This document shows positions 17,728 through 27,199 of a stretch of 64,000 nucleotides of DNA, piece by piece. The stretch's first letter is position 1; each line of letters starts with the position of its first letter. A model generated the notes under the pieces. That model did no database searches. It was not told the DNA's origin and worked only from the letters and a program-made list of their open reading frames with translations. The stretch comes from Flavobacteriaceae bacterium UBA5544 (GTDB taxonomy: Bacteria > Bacteroidota > Bacteroidia > Flavobacteriales > Flavobacteriaceae), in contig DINI01000019.1 in NCBI GenBank assembly GCA_002426755.1, forward strand, positions 205,031 through 269,030, written 5' to 3'. The position numbers and the translations under genes are program-made.

Positions 17728-19563
17728 TTATTGATAACCCTCCGCCTGAAGCTTGAATAGTTCGGCATATAATGATTGATTGGACATCAATTGTTCGTGT
17801 GTGCCAATTTCCAGCACTTTGCCTTCATCCAACACCAAAATTCGATCTGCCTGGCGCACTGTACTAAATCTATGCGAAATAATAATACTGGTTTTTCCTT
17901 TTGTAAGACCAATGAACCGCTCAAATACATCACTTTCGGCTTTGGCATCCAACGCAGAAGTTGGTTCATCTAAAATCATTACTTCAGCATCTTTCATATA
18001 AGCTCGTGCCAAGGCAACTTTTTGCCATTGACCTCCTGAAAGTTCTTGTCCTTTATAGAAACGTTTACCCAATTGTTGGTCGTAGCCTTTTTTTAATTCA
18101 GAAATCACTTGATTTGCCAAACTCAATTCTGCCGCGGTTTTGATTTTCTCATCGTTGTTCAATTCGTCAATCTCTCCAATGGCTATGTTCTCCCTGACCG
18201 TAAATTCATAGCGATAGAAATCTTGAAATATCACTCCGAAAAATTCTTGATATTCATCTTTTTTGAAACGATTAATATTAATGCCATCCAATAAAATTTC
18301 ACCAGACGTTGGCTCGTAAAAACGTAACAATAGTTTGGTAAGTGTTGTTTTCCCAGCACCATTTTGACCTACAAAGGCCATTTTTTCGCCGACTTCTATA
18401 TTAAAACTGACACCTTTAAGAATTTCATGGTCTGAATCTGGATATGAGAAATGAACATTTTTAAATTCAAACCCAGTTTGAATTTTTTCTGGCAATGGCA
18501 TATCCTCTGAATGTTTGGGCTCAATGGATATATCAATGAACTCAAAATAATCTTTAAGGTACAAAGCACTTTCGGTAATACGAGTGAATTTTGAAAAGAA
18601 GTCTTGAAGATTTCGTGTCAATCTATTGAAGGCGCCGGATAAGAATGTCAATTCACCAAGAGTGATGACACCAGAAATGACTCGATAAATGATAAAGATA
18701 TAAGCACCATAATAACTCAAGGTCCCCAAAACATTAAATAAAAAGCCTAACGCAGAACGTTTGACCGCCAATTTTTTGTTCAAATCATAATACTCATTGG
18801 AAAGATTCTTGAATCTGTCAACGATAAAATCTGTCAAACCAAACAGTTTAATTTCCTTGGCTGTTTGATTGTTTGCTCCAATAAATCGTAAATAATCCAA
18901 TTCTCTCCGTTCGGCAGTCCAACCTCTCGCCAACGAATATTGTTGTTGGCTGAACCAAATTTCATTAATAAATGAAGGAATAATACTCAACACCAATAAA
19001 ATGATGAGATAAGGTTCAAAATAAATCAATCCTGCAACCAATGTTGCTATTGAAATTAAACTTTGAACTTCTCCAAGCGCATTGGACATTAAACCAACGC
19101 GACCAGCTGTTTGAATTCTTGCGCGTTCCAATTTATCGTAGAACTCTGAATCTTCCAGAAGACTGATATCAATTTGATTGGTTTTTTTAATGATGGTAAC
19201 CGACGATTCTATTGAATAGGCATCACCTAACAAACTGTCCGTTAGCGAAATCGCCCTACTTACCAAATCAGACAGTATGATAAGACCAAATTCAATAGCT
19301 ACATAGGTCCAAAGATGTGTAAGGTCCGAAACTTCAGCTTTGGATTGTAGGATGATTTCATCAATAATGAGTTTACCAATCCAAAGAATGACCACTGGCA
19401 GCAAGGCTCCAATAAGTCTACAAATGGAAGATAAAAGAAATAGTTTTTTGTTGGTCCTCCAAATTTCCTTGAAGAAACGAGGAATGAACACTAAAGCACT
19501 AAAAGATTTTTTTAAGCTGGTTTTGCTGTCGTCCTTTAATGATTTTGGGGTTTCTCTTGGCAT
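17728..19563 (-). CDS. ABC transporter, fused permease and ATPase (exporter type)
   Basis: A 611-residue half-transporter. Residues about 25-330 form a six-helix exporter domain (for example LFLLSSICRLIGALLPVVIL and YLIILLVLSIIPSFI). Residues about 345-605 form the ATPase: Walker A GQNGAGKTT (about 392), signature LSGGQ (about 508), Walker B VMILDEPTSALD and H-loop IISHRF. This half probably works as a homodimer to export a lipid, peptide or drug-like substrate that cannot be inferred. It starts 13 bases after the DUF59 gene and ends 18 bases before DUF2480, so it belongs to the same transcript as sufE. Functional linkage to Fe-S assembly is unproven. Confidence 0.9.
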   Translation of the reverse strand: MPRETPKSLKDDSKTSLKKSFSALVFIPRFFKEIWRTNKKLFLLSSICRLIGALLPVVILWIGKLIIDEIILQSKAEVSDLTHLWTYVAIEFGLIILSDLVSRAISLTDSLLGDAYSIESSVTIIKKTNQIDISLLEDSEFYDKLERARIQTAGRVGLMSNALGEVQSLISIATLVAGLIYFEPYLIILLVLSIIPSFINEIWFSQQQYSLARGWTAERRELDYLRFIGANNQTAKEIKLFGLTDFIVDRFKNLSNEYYDLNKKLAVKRSALGFLFNVLGTLSYYGAYIFIIYRVISGVITLGELTFLSGAFNRLTRNLQDFFSKFTRITESALYLKDYFEFIDISIEPKHSEDMPLPEKIQTGFEFKNVHFSYPDSDHEILKGVSFNIEVGEKMAFVGQNGAGKTTLTKLLLRFYEPTSGEILLDGININRFKKDEYQEFFGVIFQDFYRYEFTVRENIAIGEIDELNNDEKIKTAAELSLANQVISELKKGYDQQLGKRFYKGQELSGGQWQKVALARAYMKDAEVMILDEPTSALDAKAESDVFERFIGLTKGKTSIIISHRFSTVRQADRILVLDEGKVLEIGTHEQLMSNQSLYAELFKLQAEGYQ

Positions 19564-19576
19564 TAAAATTTAGTAA

Positions 19577-19900
19577 TTAAAGCATTCCCAATTCTAGCTT
19601 GGCTTCTTCGCTCATCAGGTCTTGACTCCAAGGCGGGTCGAATGTGATTTCAACTTCGGCAGAATTTACGTCATTAAGGGATTTTACTTTTTCCTCAACT
19701 TCCAACGGTAGTGTTTCTGCAACTGGGCAATTGGGTGTTGTTAAAGTCATTAAAATTTTGACATCATAATCTTCATTCACAAATACATCGTAAATGAGGC
19801 CAAGTTCATAAATATCTACAGGAATTTCTGGATCGTAAATGGTTTTTAAGACCCTAACTATTTTTTCGCCTAAAGCGTTTGTATCTATTGTGGTATCCAT
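19577..19900 (-). CDS. DUF59/MIP18-family SUF-system Fe-S assembly protein
   Basis: A 107-residue single-domain DUF59 protein. The family motifs are present: DPEIPVDIYELGLIYD (23-38) and a TPNCPVAE loop whose conserved Cys is residue 58. Bacterial relatives (SufT type, PaaD) help mature or transfer Fe-S clusters to client proteins. It starts one base after the sufE stop codon, so the two are surely co-expressed. I do not use the symbol sufT because the name covers several paralogous groups. Confidence 0.87.
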   Translation of the reverse strand: MDTTIDTNALGEKIVRVLKTIYDPEIPVDIYELGLIYDVFVNEDYDVKILMTLTTPNCPVAETLPLEVEEKVKSLNDVNSAEVEITFDPPWSQDLMSEEAKLELGML

Positions 19901-19901
19901 A

Positions 19902-20324
19902 TTAATTGAGTTGTGTTTGGTATGCTATGGCATACATTTTCAATTGTTTAATCATACTGACCAAACCGTTTGCACGTGTTGGCGATAAGTGTTCTTTTAA
20001 ACCGATTTCATCAATAAAAGTTGTATCAGCTTCAATAATATCTTTAGGGCTTTGATCGGAAAACACCCTGATTAAGATGGCAATAATTCCTTTGGTAATG
20101 ATGGCATCACTATCTGCAGTAAATACCACTTTGTCATCTTGCATTTCAGCATGTACCCAAACTTTGCTTTGACAACCTTTTATAATATTATTTTCTGTTT
20201 TGAATTGTTCATCAATCAAGGGTAATGTTTTACCTAAATCTATCATATACTGATAGCGTTCTTCCCAATCTTCAAACATTGAAAACTCATCGATGATGTC
20301 GTTCTGTATCTCTTTAATTGTCAT
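19902..20324 (-). CDS. sufE: Sulfur acceptor protein SufE
   Basis: A 140-residue SufE-fold protein with the sulfur-accepting Cys at residue 51 in IIKGCQSKVWV. It takes persulfide sulfur from the cysteine desulfurase SufS and passes it to the SufBCD scaffold. Length and motif fit SufE, and sufS is present in the same gene run. It is separated from sufS by two genes for envelope proteins. A TATCTTTG box 14 bases upstream (20339-20346) may let sufE-DUF59-ABC-DUF2480 be transcribed separately. Confidence 0.93.
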   Translation of the reverse strand: MTIKEIQNDIIDEFSMFEDWEERYQYMIDLGKTLPLIDEQFKTENNIIKGCQSKVWVHAEMQDDKVVFTADSDAIITKGIIAILIRVFSDQSPKDIIEADTTFIDEIGLKEHLSPTRANGLVSMIKQLKMYAIAYQTQLN

Positions 20325-20338
20325 TTAGAAATTTTCAA

Positions 20339-20346
20339 CAAAGATA
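20339..20346 (-). promoter_or_regulatory. Possible internal -7 box (TATCTTTG) before sufE
   Basis: A perfect TAnnTTTG match on the minus strand in the 30-base gap before sufE. No TTTG -33 element is obvious. Confidence 0.45.
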
Positions 20347-20354
20347 GGGTTTAT

Positions 20355-20837
20355 CTAATTCTTTTGATATGCTTTCCTCATGGATAACACTTTATTAACA
20401 AGTGCTTCAATCGATTTTGGTGGATGCCCATGGTCAAAACTGTTAGAGGTTGTTTCCAACGTATCTTGAGTGACTGATAATGTCGCAAAAGCAGCTCCAT
20501 CGTAATCCCGCATAGAGGTTGGCGCTTCAATCTCTGGCAACGTTGTGATGTCTACAGCCTTCAAAAGGCTCATCAATTCGTCCCAATCTGCTTTTTGCAT
20601 TGCATAACTGATTTTTTCCGTTTGATTTCTATCATTGGTAACCGTTAATGAATCTTTTGTGACCCAAATTTTCTCGTAGAAACCTCTTGTAGTTGCTTGA
20701 TAACTGATTGTCGTATTCTCTTGCATCACATCTGACGTTTTTTCTGAATGAATAGCTGTAGAAGAATCGCTAGATTTAGTTTGTTCACACTCTTTATTCA
20801 GCATTAAAATTGGAAGTAAAATGAATAGAAGTTTCAT
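20355..20837 (-). CDS. Hypothetical exported protein
   Basis: A 160-residue protein that I cannot assign. A short hydrophobic N-terminus (MKLLFILLPILMLNKEC) looks like a signal sequence, but the residues before Cys17 (LNKE) are a poor lipobox, so lipidation is doubtful. The body is mixed alpha/beta (VTKDSLTVTNDRNQ; MQKADWDELMSLLKAVD) and carries FDHGHPPKS, a His-rich turn. It lies between the META lipoprotein and sufE on the same strand, with gaps of 55 and 30 bases. It is probably periplasmic. Nothing visible links it mechanistically to Fe-S assembly. Confidence 0.65.
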   Translation of the reverse strand: MKLLFILLPILMLNKECEQTKSSDSSTAIHSEKTSDVMQENTTISYQATTRGFYEKIWVTKDSLTVTNDRNQTEKISYAMQKADWDELMSLLKAVDITTLPEIEAPTSMRDYDGAAFATLSVTQDTLETTSNSFDHGHPPKSIEALVNKVLSMRKAYQKN

Positions 20838-20892
20838 CTGTTTATTTTTAGTTGTTTATTTAAAGAATAACAAAAACGAGGCCAAAACAGAT

Positions 20893-21546
20893 TTATTCTC
20901 TCTCAACCATATATGTGCATTCCATGATAACTGATTGATCAGAACTCATCAGTTTTAATTGGTCGTTCTCAATTTTGTAAGATGTCACTTCATTAAGAGT
21001 TTCTAAAAATAATTGTTCCGTTTCCATACTTTTGCAAGCCATTTTGGTTGATCCAACGGTATTGACTTTAAAACTATTATTTTCAATCACCACATTGCCG
21101 AAGTATTTGTTACAACTTGTACTGCCTATTATCTGTCCTTGAGGCATTGTTAAAGTAATCGTGGGATTCCTTTCAAATGAGGTCTTATCCTTAATTTTTA
21201 CTACCAGCCATGATCCTTTAACTAAACTTACGGGTGTTTTGGTTTTTTCAAGAACCTCTATCAAAATGTATTTTTCCGAAGATGCATCGGCGGGTGGGTT
21301 TTCAATTTTAGAAACTTCTACTTTTAATTTGTAGCTATAGCCCGATTGATAATCAAACCCCTCTATGTCGCTATAAAAATAAGACCACTCATCATCTTCA
21401 TTCTCCTTTATTTGAAGGCATTTTTGCGGTGCAACACCACTACAATCGACCTTTGTATCTGCAACATATATAATTTTCACATTGTCTTTGCTGCATGAAA
21501 AAAATGCTACAAAGCATAAAGACAAAAGGATAAATTTTGAATTCAT
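20893..21546 (-). CDS. Lipoprotein with DUF4377 and META domains
   Basis: A 217-residue lipoprotein. Its signal ends in FFSC with acylated Cys18. Residues about 24-105 match DUF4377 (YVADTKVDCSGVAPQKCLQIKE; SYKLKVEVSKI). Residues about 108-215 match a META domain (GSWLVVKIKDK; IIGSTSCNKYFGN; KMACKSMETEQLFLETL), the fold of the HslJ heat-shock lipoprotein. The two domains often occur together in Bacteroidota lipoproteins of unknown function. It lies 36 bases after sufS. A near-consensus TATATTTA box just upstream suggests it may have its own promoter. Confidence 0.83.
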   Translation of the reverse strand: MNSKFILLSLCFVAFFSCSKDNVKIIYVADTKVDCSGVAPQKCLQIKENEDDEWSYFYSDIEGFDYQSGYSYKLKVEVSKIENPPADASSEKYILIEVLEKTKTPVSLVKGSWLVVKIKDKTSFERNPTITLTMPQGQIIGSTSCNKYFGNVVIENNSFKVNTVGSTKMACKSMETEQLFLETLNEVTSYKIENDQLKLMSSDQSVIMECTYMVERE

Positions 21547-21582
21547 TTTTAAATAATAAATTGATAGGTAAATATAGTCAAT

Positions 21583-22800
21583 TTAAGACAACATCATCTT
21601 TGCTTTTTTCACAGCTTCTACAAAGATATCGACTTCTTGTCTTGTATTGTAAAATGCAAAAGACGCCCTGACTGTTCCTGGAATTTTATAAAAATCCATA
21701 ATAGGTTGAGCGCAATGATGACCTGTTCTTACAGCGATACCCATTTTATCAAGAATAGTTCCTACATCATAGGGATGAACATTTTCTAAATTAAAAGAAA
21801 TAACAGAAGTCTTGTTTTTAGCTGTACCGTAAATTCTTAAACCATCTATTTCGAGCAGTTTTTTTGTAGCATATTCCAAAAGTTCATGCTCGTATTTGGC
21901 AATGGAATCAAAACCTATATGGTTCATATAATCTATTGCTGCCCCAAAAGCAATACCTCCGCAGATGTTAGGTGTTCCAGCTTCAAATTTGTGCGGCAAA
22001 TCGGCATAAGTTGTTTTCTCAAAAGTCACTTCCGCAATCATCTCCCCTCCGCCTTGGTAAGGTGGCAGTTTTCGTAACCATTCTTCCTTTCCGTAGAGCA
22101 TTCCAACGCCTGTGGGACCACACATTTTGTGTGCAGAGGCAACATAAAAATCAACATTCAAAGCTTGTAAGTCTGGTTTAAGGTGTGGACAAGCTTGTGC
22201 ACCATCTACTAGTACAGCCGCTCCAAAGTGGTGCGCTTTTTTGATGATGTCTTCAATTGGGTTGATCGTTCCCAGTGCATTGGAAATATGATTTACAAAC
22301 ACCAATTTCGTTTTGTCAGAAAGCAATTTATCATATTCGGACATCACCAACTCACCTTCTTCATTCATTGGAATGACCTTAAGAGTTGCTCCGCTTCGCT
22401 CGCATAACATTTGCCAAGGCACAATATTGCTATGGTGCTCCAATGCCGAAACGATAACTTCATCTCCCTTTTTTAGAAAAGATGAAAAACCATTCGCCAC
22501 TAAATTGATGCCGTGGGTGGTTCCTGAAGTTAAGATAATTTCGTGATTGTGTTTGGCGTTGAAATGAGCCTGAATTGTATGTCTGGCATGTTCATACTTG
22601 TCTGTGGCCTCCTGACTCAATGCGTGCACACCTCTATGTATATTCGCATTATAGTTGGAGTAATAATCTACAATAACATTAATGACCTGTTGCGGTGTTT
22701 GCGAGGTTGCAGCATTGTCTAGATATATCAAAGGCTTACCGTTTACTTTACGTGAAAGTATTGGGAAATCTTTTCTAATTTCATCAACTTTAAATGCCAT
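21583..22800 (-). CDS. sufS: Cysteine desulfurase SufS
   Basis: A 405-residue PLP-dependent class V aminotransferase-fold enzyme. The PLP Lys is near residue 225 in SAHKMCGPTG. The catalytic Cys is near 362 in RTGHHCAQP, with the RxGHHCA signature of group II (SufS/CsdA) desulfurases. It removes sulfur from L-cysteine as an enzyme persulfide and hands it to SufE. It starts 17 bases after sufD and completes the A-B-C-D-S order of the operon. Length and start fit the family. Confidence 0.97.
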   Translation of the reverse strand: MAFKVDEIRKDFPILSRKVNGKPLIYLDNAATSQTPQQVINVIVDYYSNYNANIHRGVHALSQEATDKYEHARHTIQAHFNAKHNHEIILTSGTTHGINLVANGFSSFLKKGDEVIVSALEHHSNIVPWQMLCERSGATLKVIPMNEEGELVMSEYDKLLSDKTKLVFVNHISNALGTINPIEDIIKKAHHFGAAVLVDGAQACPHLKPDLQALNVDFYVASAHKMCGPTGVGMLYGKEEWLRKLPPYQGGGEMIAEVTFEKTTYADLPHKFEAGTPNICGGIAFGAAIDYMNHIGFDSIAKYEHELLEYATKKLLEIDGLRIYGTAKNKTSVISFNLENVHPYDVGTILDKMGIAVRTGHHCAQPIMDFYKIPGTVRASFAFYNTRQEVDIFVEAVKKAKMMLS

Positions 22801-22817
22801 AAACTTTAAAAGAAATT

Positions 22818-24131
22818 TTATAAATCAAACCCAATATTCACCCCCAATTTAGTGGCGATAATCTTGGTAATGCGTTGTTTGATTTCAGGGATTTTTACCG
22901 AATTCAACACATTATTACTAAATGCATACATCAATAAGGCCTTGGCTTCCTTTTCTGGAATACCACGTGAACGCATATAGAACATAGCACTTTCATCCAA
23001 TTGGCCAATGGTACAACCATGAGAGCATTTTACATCATCAGCAAAAATCTCTAATTGTGGTTTGGTATTGATGCTGGCTTTATCACTCAACAAAATATTA
23101 TTATTGGCTTGGAAAGCATTTGTTTTTTGTGCCTCTTTGTTAACCACCACTTTTCCATTGAAAACGCCAGTTGCAGTGTCGCCAAAAATACCTTTGTAGT
23201 CTTGATGGCTCTCGCAATTTGGCTCAATGTGATGAACAAGCGTATTGTGATCTACATGTTGCTTGTTGCCAATAATGGTTACTCCTTTTAATGTTGAATC
23301 GATACGTTCTCCATTTTGATAAAAATTCAGATTGTTTCGAGTCAATTTACCGCCGAATGAAAATGTATGCACCGATGCCACACTTTCCTGCTTTTGATTG
23401 ATGAAGGTGTTGTCAATCAATGAAGCATTTTCATTGTCATTTTGAATTTTATAATAATCGACTATTGAACGTTTATTGGCATAAATTTCAGTAACACTGT
23501 TTGTCAATACAGGGTTATCTGTCAAACTTTGGTGGCGTTCGATAATCTGAACATGAGAATTTTCATCCACAACAATCAAATTGCGTGGCTGCAACATCAG
23601 GGCCGCCTCGCTGCCGGTTGAAAAATGAACAATCTGTATTGGTTTTGCTACCAATTTATTTTTTGGAATATGAATGTAGGCGCCTTCACAAGAAAAAGCT
23701 GTATTCAAAGATGTAAAACTATCCTTGGAAGCAATCTTGTTGAAATAATTCTCAATTAGAACGCTGTATTTTGGCTTGTTTAATGCAGACGACATTAAAC
23801 ATACATCAATACCATCGTGTGTGGTTTGTGATAAGTGTGACGAGTACTTTCCGTCGATAAAAACTATCTTATAGGTGTCTATATCGTGAATGAAATACTT
23901 TTTAACATCGTTGTACTCAATGGCATTTTCATGTTTAGGGAATACACTATAATCATGTTTTAACACATTATTTAAGGATGTGTATTTCCAAGCTTCATCT
24001 CGTTTTGTTGGAAACCCATTGGTTTCAAATACTTTAATCGCCTGGCTTCTAATATCGTGTACGGGCAAATCGACATCCATTAAATTTTCGAATGCCATGA
24101 AGGATGATATGAGTTTTTCTTTTAAATCCAT
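22818..24131 (-). CDS. sufD: Fe-S assembly scaffold protein SufD
   Basis: A 437-residue SufB/SufD-family protein with a right-handed beta-helix core. The C-terminal region carries GCTIGQLDESAMFYMRSRGI, where SufD proteins pair with SufB. SufD forms the SufBC2D complex that builds and releases Fe-S clusters. The gap to the upstream sufC is 72 bases and contains an inverted repeat. It lies 17 bases before sufS. Confidence 0.95.
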   Translation of the reverse strand: MDLKEKLISSFMAFENLMDVDLPVHDIRSQAIKVFETNGFPTKRDEAWKYTSLNNVLKHDYSVFPKHENAIEYNDVKKYFIHDIDTYKIVFIDGKYSSHLSQTTHDGIDVCLMSSALNKPKYSVLIENYFNKIASKDSFTSLNTAFSCEGAYIHIPKNKLVAKPIQIVHFSTGSEAALMLQPRNLIVVDENSHVQIIERHQSLTDNPVLTNSVTEIYANKRSIVDYYKIQNDNENASLIDNTFINQKQESVASVHTFSFGGKLTRNNLNFYQNGERIDSTLKGVTIIGNKQHVDHNTLVHHIEPNCESHQDYKGIFGDTATGVFNGKVVVNKEAQKTNAFQANNNILLSDKASINTKPQLEIFADDVKCSHGCTIGQLDESAMFYMRSRGIPEKEAKALLMYAFSNNVLNSVKIPEIKQRITKIIATKLGVNIGFDL

Positions 24132-24137
24132 TTTCTT

Positions 24138-24181
24138 CAGTTTTCAATTACAGTCACAGTAAACAGTGCTACTGAAAACTG
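24138..24181. repeat. Quasi-palindromic spacer between sufC and sufD
   Basis: Perfect 9-base arms CAGTTTTCA (24138-24146) and TGAAAACTG (24173-24181) enclose a 26-base loop that itself carries related words (CAGTCACAGTAAACAGTG). There is no T-run, so it is not a standard terminator. As transcribed RNA it could affect stability or the sufC:sufD ratio. Confidence 0.6.
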
Positions 24182-24203
24182 CAACCGCCATTGTATACTT
24201 AAT

Positions 24204-24956
24204 TTAGGCGTTTACTTCTTCTTTAATCCAATCGTAACCTTTTTCTTCAAGTTCGTGGGCCAATTCTTTTCCGCCGGATTTTACGATACGTCCATCATAG
24301 AGTACGTGTACAAAATCGGGAACGATATAATCCAAAAGTCTTTGGTAATGCGTAATAACAATGACTGCGTTATCCTTGTTTTTTAATTTATTCACGCCAT
24401 TTGCAACGATTCGTAAGGCATCGATATCCAAACCTGAATCGGTTTCATCAAGAATTGCCAATTTAGGTTCCAGCATCGCCATTTGGAAAATTTCATTGCG
24501 CTTTTTTTCACCTCCTGAAAATCCTTCATTGAGTGAACGCGATAAGAATTTACGGTCAATTTCCAACAGTTCAGATTTTTCGCGTATCATTTTCAACATT
24601 TCGTTGGCTGGCATATCTGGCAACCCTTTGGCTTTTCGCGTCTCATTGATGGCTGTTTTCATAAAGTTGGTGACACTTACGCCAGGAATTTCTATCGGAT
24701 ATTGAAATGACAAAAAGATACCTCTGTGGGCACGCTCTTCGGCCGCTAATTCGTCAATGTTCTCATCATTCAATAAAATTTCTCCTTCGCTAACGTCATA
24801 TTCTTCTTTGCCAGCAATTACAGAAGCGAGTGTACTCTTACCCGAACCATTTGGTCCCATAATGGCATGAACTTCGCCTGCTCTAACTTCTAAATTGATG
24901 CCTCTTAAAATGGATTTATCTTCAACACTTGCGTGTAAATTATTGATTTTCAGCAT
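24204..24956 (-). CDS. sufC: Fe-S assembly ATPase SufC
   Basis: A 250-residue ABC-type ATPase without a membrane domain. It has Walker [10 protein letters not shown] (34-42), the SufC-type signature [10 protein letters not shown] (about 146) and Walker [13 protein letters not shown]. The EKKRNE sequence after the signature separates SufC from transporter ATPases. It powers conformational change in SufBC2D. Its start overlaps the end of the upstream lipoprotein gene by 17 bases, so the two are likely translationally coupled. Confidence 0.97.
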   Translation of the reverse strand: MLKINNLHASVEDKSILRGINLEVRAGEVHAIMGPNGSGKSTLASVIAGKEEYDVSEGEILLNDENIDELAAEERAHRGIFLSFQYPIEIPGVSVTNFMKTAINETRKAKGLPDMPANEMLKMIREKSELLEIDRKFLSRSLNEGFSGGEKKRNEIFQMAMLEPKLAILDETDSGLDIDALRIVANGVNKLKNKDNAVIVITHYQRLLDYIVPDFVHVLYDGRIVKSGGKELAHELEEKGYDWIKEEVNA

Positions 24957-25350
24957 TGTCTTCTTTTCCTAATTTTATAATATTATTGTTCTTGGGATTT
25001 GATTTTGAAACTTTGACAATTTCAAAAATTTCAATTCTATTTTCCCAACCTTCTTCATTTTCGGGTTTTTTGGATACTTTCACTTTTAAAGTCACGGCTA
25101 CTTCATCAGATGCTTCCGTTTTTAAGGGTTCCGACTGAATAATTAAATCTTCGAGCATTTCGTTTGGAACCACACCGTACAATTCGCTTTTGGTTTGAAA
25201 AACTGCTGCATCATCATAATACATAAAGTTTCCGGATATTTCTTGTACGTTATCTGGAGTTTCAGAATTTGTCGCATCCGTATTTTTTGCATCGTTTTTA
25301 CAGCCAATTAATGCTGTGGTCATAAACAACAATAAACATATTTTTCTCAT
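24940..25350 (-). CDS. Uncharacterised lipoprotein embedded in the suf operon
   Basis: A 136-residue protein with a clean lipoprotein signal ([20 protein letters not shown], acylated Cys17), an acidic Asn/Thr-rich linker (about 18-40), and a small beta-rich domain ([31 protein letters not shown]). It starts 3 bases after sufB and overlaps sufC by 17 bases, so it is firmly part of the operon. I recognise no family. The core Suf proteins are cytoplasmic, so an envelope lipoprotein here is unexpected. It could sense or report envelope or metal stress, or simply have been captured by the operon. Confidence 0.78.
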   Translation of the reverse strand: MRKICLLLFMTTALIGCKNDAKNTDATNSETPDNVQEISGNFMYYDDAAVFQTKSELYGVVPNEMLEDLIIQSEPLKTEASDEVAVTLKVKVSKKPENEEGWENRIEIFEIVKVSKSNPKNNNIIKLGKEDNAENQ

Positions 25351-25353
25351 AAC

Positions 25354-26802
25354 TTATCCTACTGAACCTTCTAAACTTATTTCCAATAATTTTTGTGCTT
25401 CCACTGCAAATTCCATCGGTAATTTATTCAACACTTCTTTACTAAATCCGTTGACGATTAACGCTATGGCTTTTTCTGTATCGATACCTCGTTGGTTGCA
25501 ATAGAAAATTTGGTCTTCCCCGATTTTACTCGTTGTTGCTTCGTGTTCTATTTTTGCAGTCTTATTCTTTGCTTCGATGTATGGAAATGTATGTGCACCA
25601 CATTCATTCCCCATCAATAAACTGTCGCATTGCGAAAAGTTACGTGCATTGTCAGCCCTTGAACTTATTTGAACCAATCCGCGATACGAATTCTGTGATT
25701 TTCCTGCTGAAATACCTTTAGATATGATGGTTGATTTGGTGTTTTTTCCCAAATGAATCATTTTCGTTCCGGTATCAGCCTGTTGATAATTATTGGTGAC
25801 CGCAATGGAATAAAATTCACCAACTGAATTATCTCCTTTCAAGATACAACTTGGATATTTCCAAGTAATTGCAGAACCTGTTTCTACTTGTGTCCAAGAG
25901 ATTTTTGCGTTCTTTTCACACAAACCTCTTTTGGTCACGAAATTGTAGACACCACCCTTACCTTCTGAATTTCCTGGATACCAGTTTTGAACAGTTGAGT
26001 ATTTTATTTCTGCATCATCCAAAGCAATCAATTCCACAACCGCGGCGTGCAATTGGTTTTCATCGCGACTTGGTGCTGTACAACCTTCCAAATAGCTCAC
26101 ATAACTGCCTTCATCAGCAATCACGAGGGTTCTTTCAAATTGTCCTGTTCCCGCCTGATTGATACGGAAATAGGTAGACAACTCCATTGGGCATCGCACT
26201 CCTTTTGGAATGTAGCAAAAACTACCATCACTAAACACTGCAGAATTTAGAGCTGCGTAAAAATTATCTTTTTGAGGTACGACGGTACCAATATATTTTT
26301 TGACCAATTCTGGATATTCACGAATGGCTTCACTGATGGAGCAAAAAATAATGCCTTTTTCGTTTAATGTTTTCTTAAAAGTAGTTGCAACGGAAACAGA
26401 GTCAATAACTACGTCCATCGCAACTCCAGCCAATTTTTTCTGCTCATCCAAAGAAATTCCAAGTTTTTTAAAGGTTTCCAATAATTCTGGGTCCACCTCA
26501 TCTAAACTGTCATATTTTGGTTTGCTGTTTGGTGCCGAATAATAGGAAATTGCTTGAAAATCGGGCTTCACATATTGAACGTTTGCCCATTCTGGTTCGA
26601 TCATTTCTTTCCATGCACGGAACGATTCGAGTCTCCAATCCGTCATCCATTGAGGTTCTTCCTTCTTTAAAGAAATGGCCTTGACGATGTCTTCATTTAA
26701 ACCAATAGGGAATGTATCTGATTCAATATCAGTGTAGAAACCATATTCGTATTCCTTGGTTTTTAATTCTTCCCTTAAATCGTCTTCGGTATATTTATTC
26801 AT
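25354..26802 (-). CDS. sufB: Fe-S assembly scaffold protein SufB
   Basis: A 482-residue SufB, the main scaffold on which clusters are assembled. The sequence shows the SufB beta-helix core with [39 protein letters not shown], and the C-terminal [20 protein letters not shown], which contains the conserved Cys of the SufB-SufD interface. Length matches long-form SufB proteins. It follows sufA by 27 bases and is the first large gene of the operon. Confidence 0.97.
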   Translation of the reverse strand: MNKYTEDDLREELKTKEYEYGFYTDIESDTFPIGLNEDIVKAISLKKEEPQWMTDWRLESFRAWKEMIEPEWANVQYVKPDFQAISYYSAPNSKPKYDSLDEVDPELLETFKKLGISLDEQKKLAGVAMDVVIDSVSVATTFKKTLNEKGIIFCSISEAIREYPELVKKYIGTVVPQKDNFYAALNSAVFSDGSFCYIPKGVRCPMELSTYFRINQAGTGQFERTLVIADEGSYVSYLEGCTAPSRDENQLHAAVVELIALDDAEIKYSTVQNWYPGNSEGKGGVYNFVTKRGLCEKNAKISWTQVETGSAITWKYPSCILKGDNSVGEFYSIAVTNNYQQADTGTKMIHLGKNTKSTIISKGISAGKSQNSYRGLVQISSRADNARNFSQCDSLLMGNECGAHTFPYIEAKNKTAKIEHEATTSKIGEDQIFYCNQRGIDTEKAIALIVNGFSKEVLNKLPMEFAVEAQKLLEISLEGSVG

Positions 26803-26829
26803 CAGTATTCTGTCTTCAGTATGTGGTCA

Positions 26830-27159
26830 TTAAAGAGAAAAGGATTCTCCACAGCCACAAGTTCTATTTGCATTTGGGTTATTAAAGACAAAGCCAGCTC
26901 CATTAAGGCCTCCCGAATATTCAAGAGTGGTTCCGATAAGATATAAAAAGCTTTTTTTGTCAACGATAATCTTTACGCCATTATCTTCAAAAACCTTGTC
27001 ATCTTCTTGTTGTATTTTATCAAATTTTAAATCATAAGACAATCCTGAACAACCACCACTTTTTACTCCAACGCGCACGAAGTCGGTGGTAGAGTTAAAG
27101 CCATCTTCGTTCATAAGCTCAACGACTTTCTTTTTAGCTGTTTCTGAAACTTTAATCAT
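26830..27159 (-). CDS. sufA: A-type Fe-S carrier protein (SufA/IscA/ErpA family)
   Basis: A 109-residue A-type carrier with the three conserved cysteines: Cys37 in KSGGCSGLSYDLKF and Cys101/Cys103 in RTCGCGESFSL. It accepts clusters from SufBCD and delivers them to apo-proteins. I chose ATG at 27159 (MIKVSETAKKK) because a TATATTTG promoter box lies at 27192-27199, inside the longer frame that starts at 27267. It heads the suf operon. IscA and ErpA names are equally compatible with sequence alone; context favours SufA. Confidence 0.93.
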   Translation of the reverse strand: MIKVSETAKKKVVELMNEDGFNSTTDFVRVGVKSGGCSGLSYDLKFDKIQQEDDKVFEDNGVKIIVDKKSFLYLIGTTLEYSGGLNGAGFVFNNPNANRTCGCGESFSL

Positions 27160-27191
27160 ATAACAATGTAGATTAGGTCTAAATAAGATTG

Positions 27192-27199
27192 CAAATATA
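27192..27199 (-). promoter_or_regulatory. -7 box (TATATTTG) of the suf operon
   Basis: A perfect TAnnTTTG match on the minus strand, 32 bases upstream of the sufA ATG. It lies inside a possible longer reading frame and so fixes the shorter start. Confidence 0.7.

Noticed and set aside
17203..27159. The suf run as a horizontally acquired island.
   Set aside because: Codon use and base composition look like the rest of the window, and no integrase, repeat boundary or tRNA is present.
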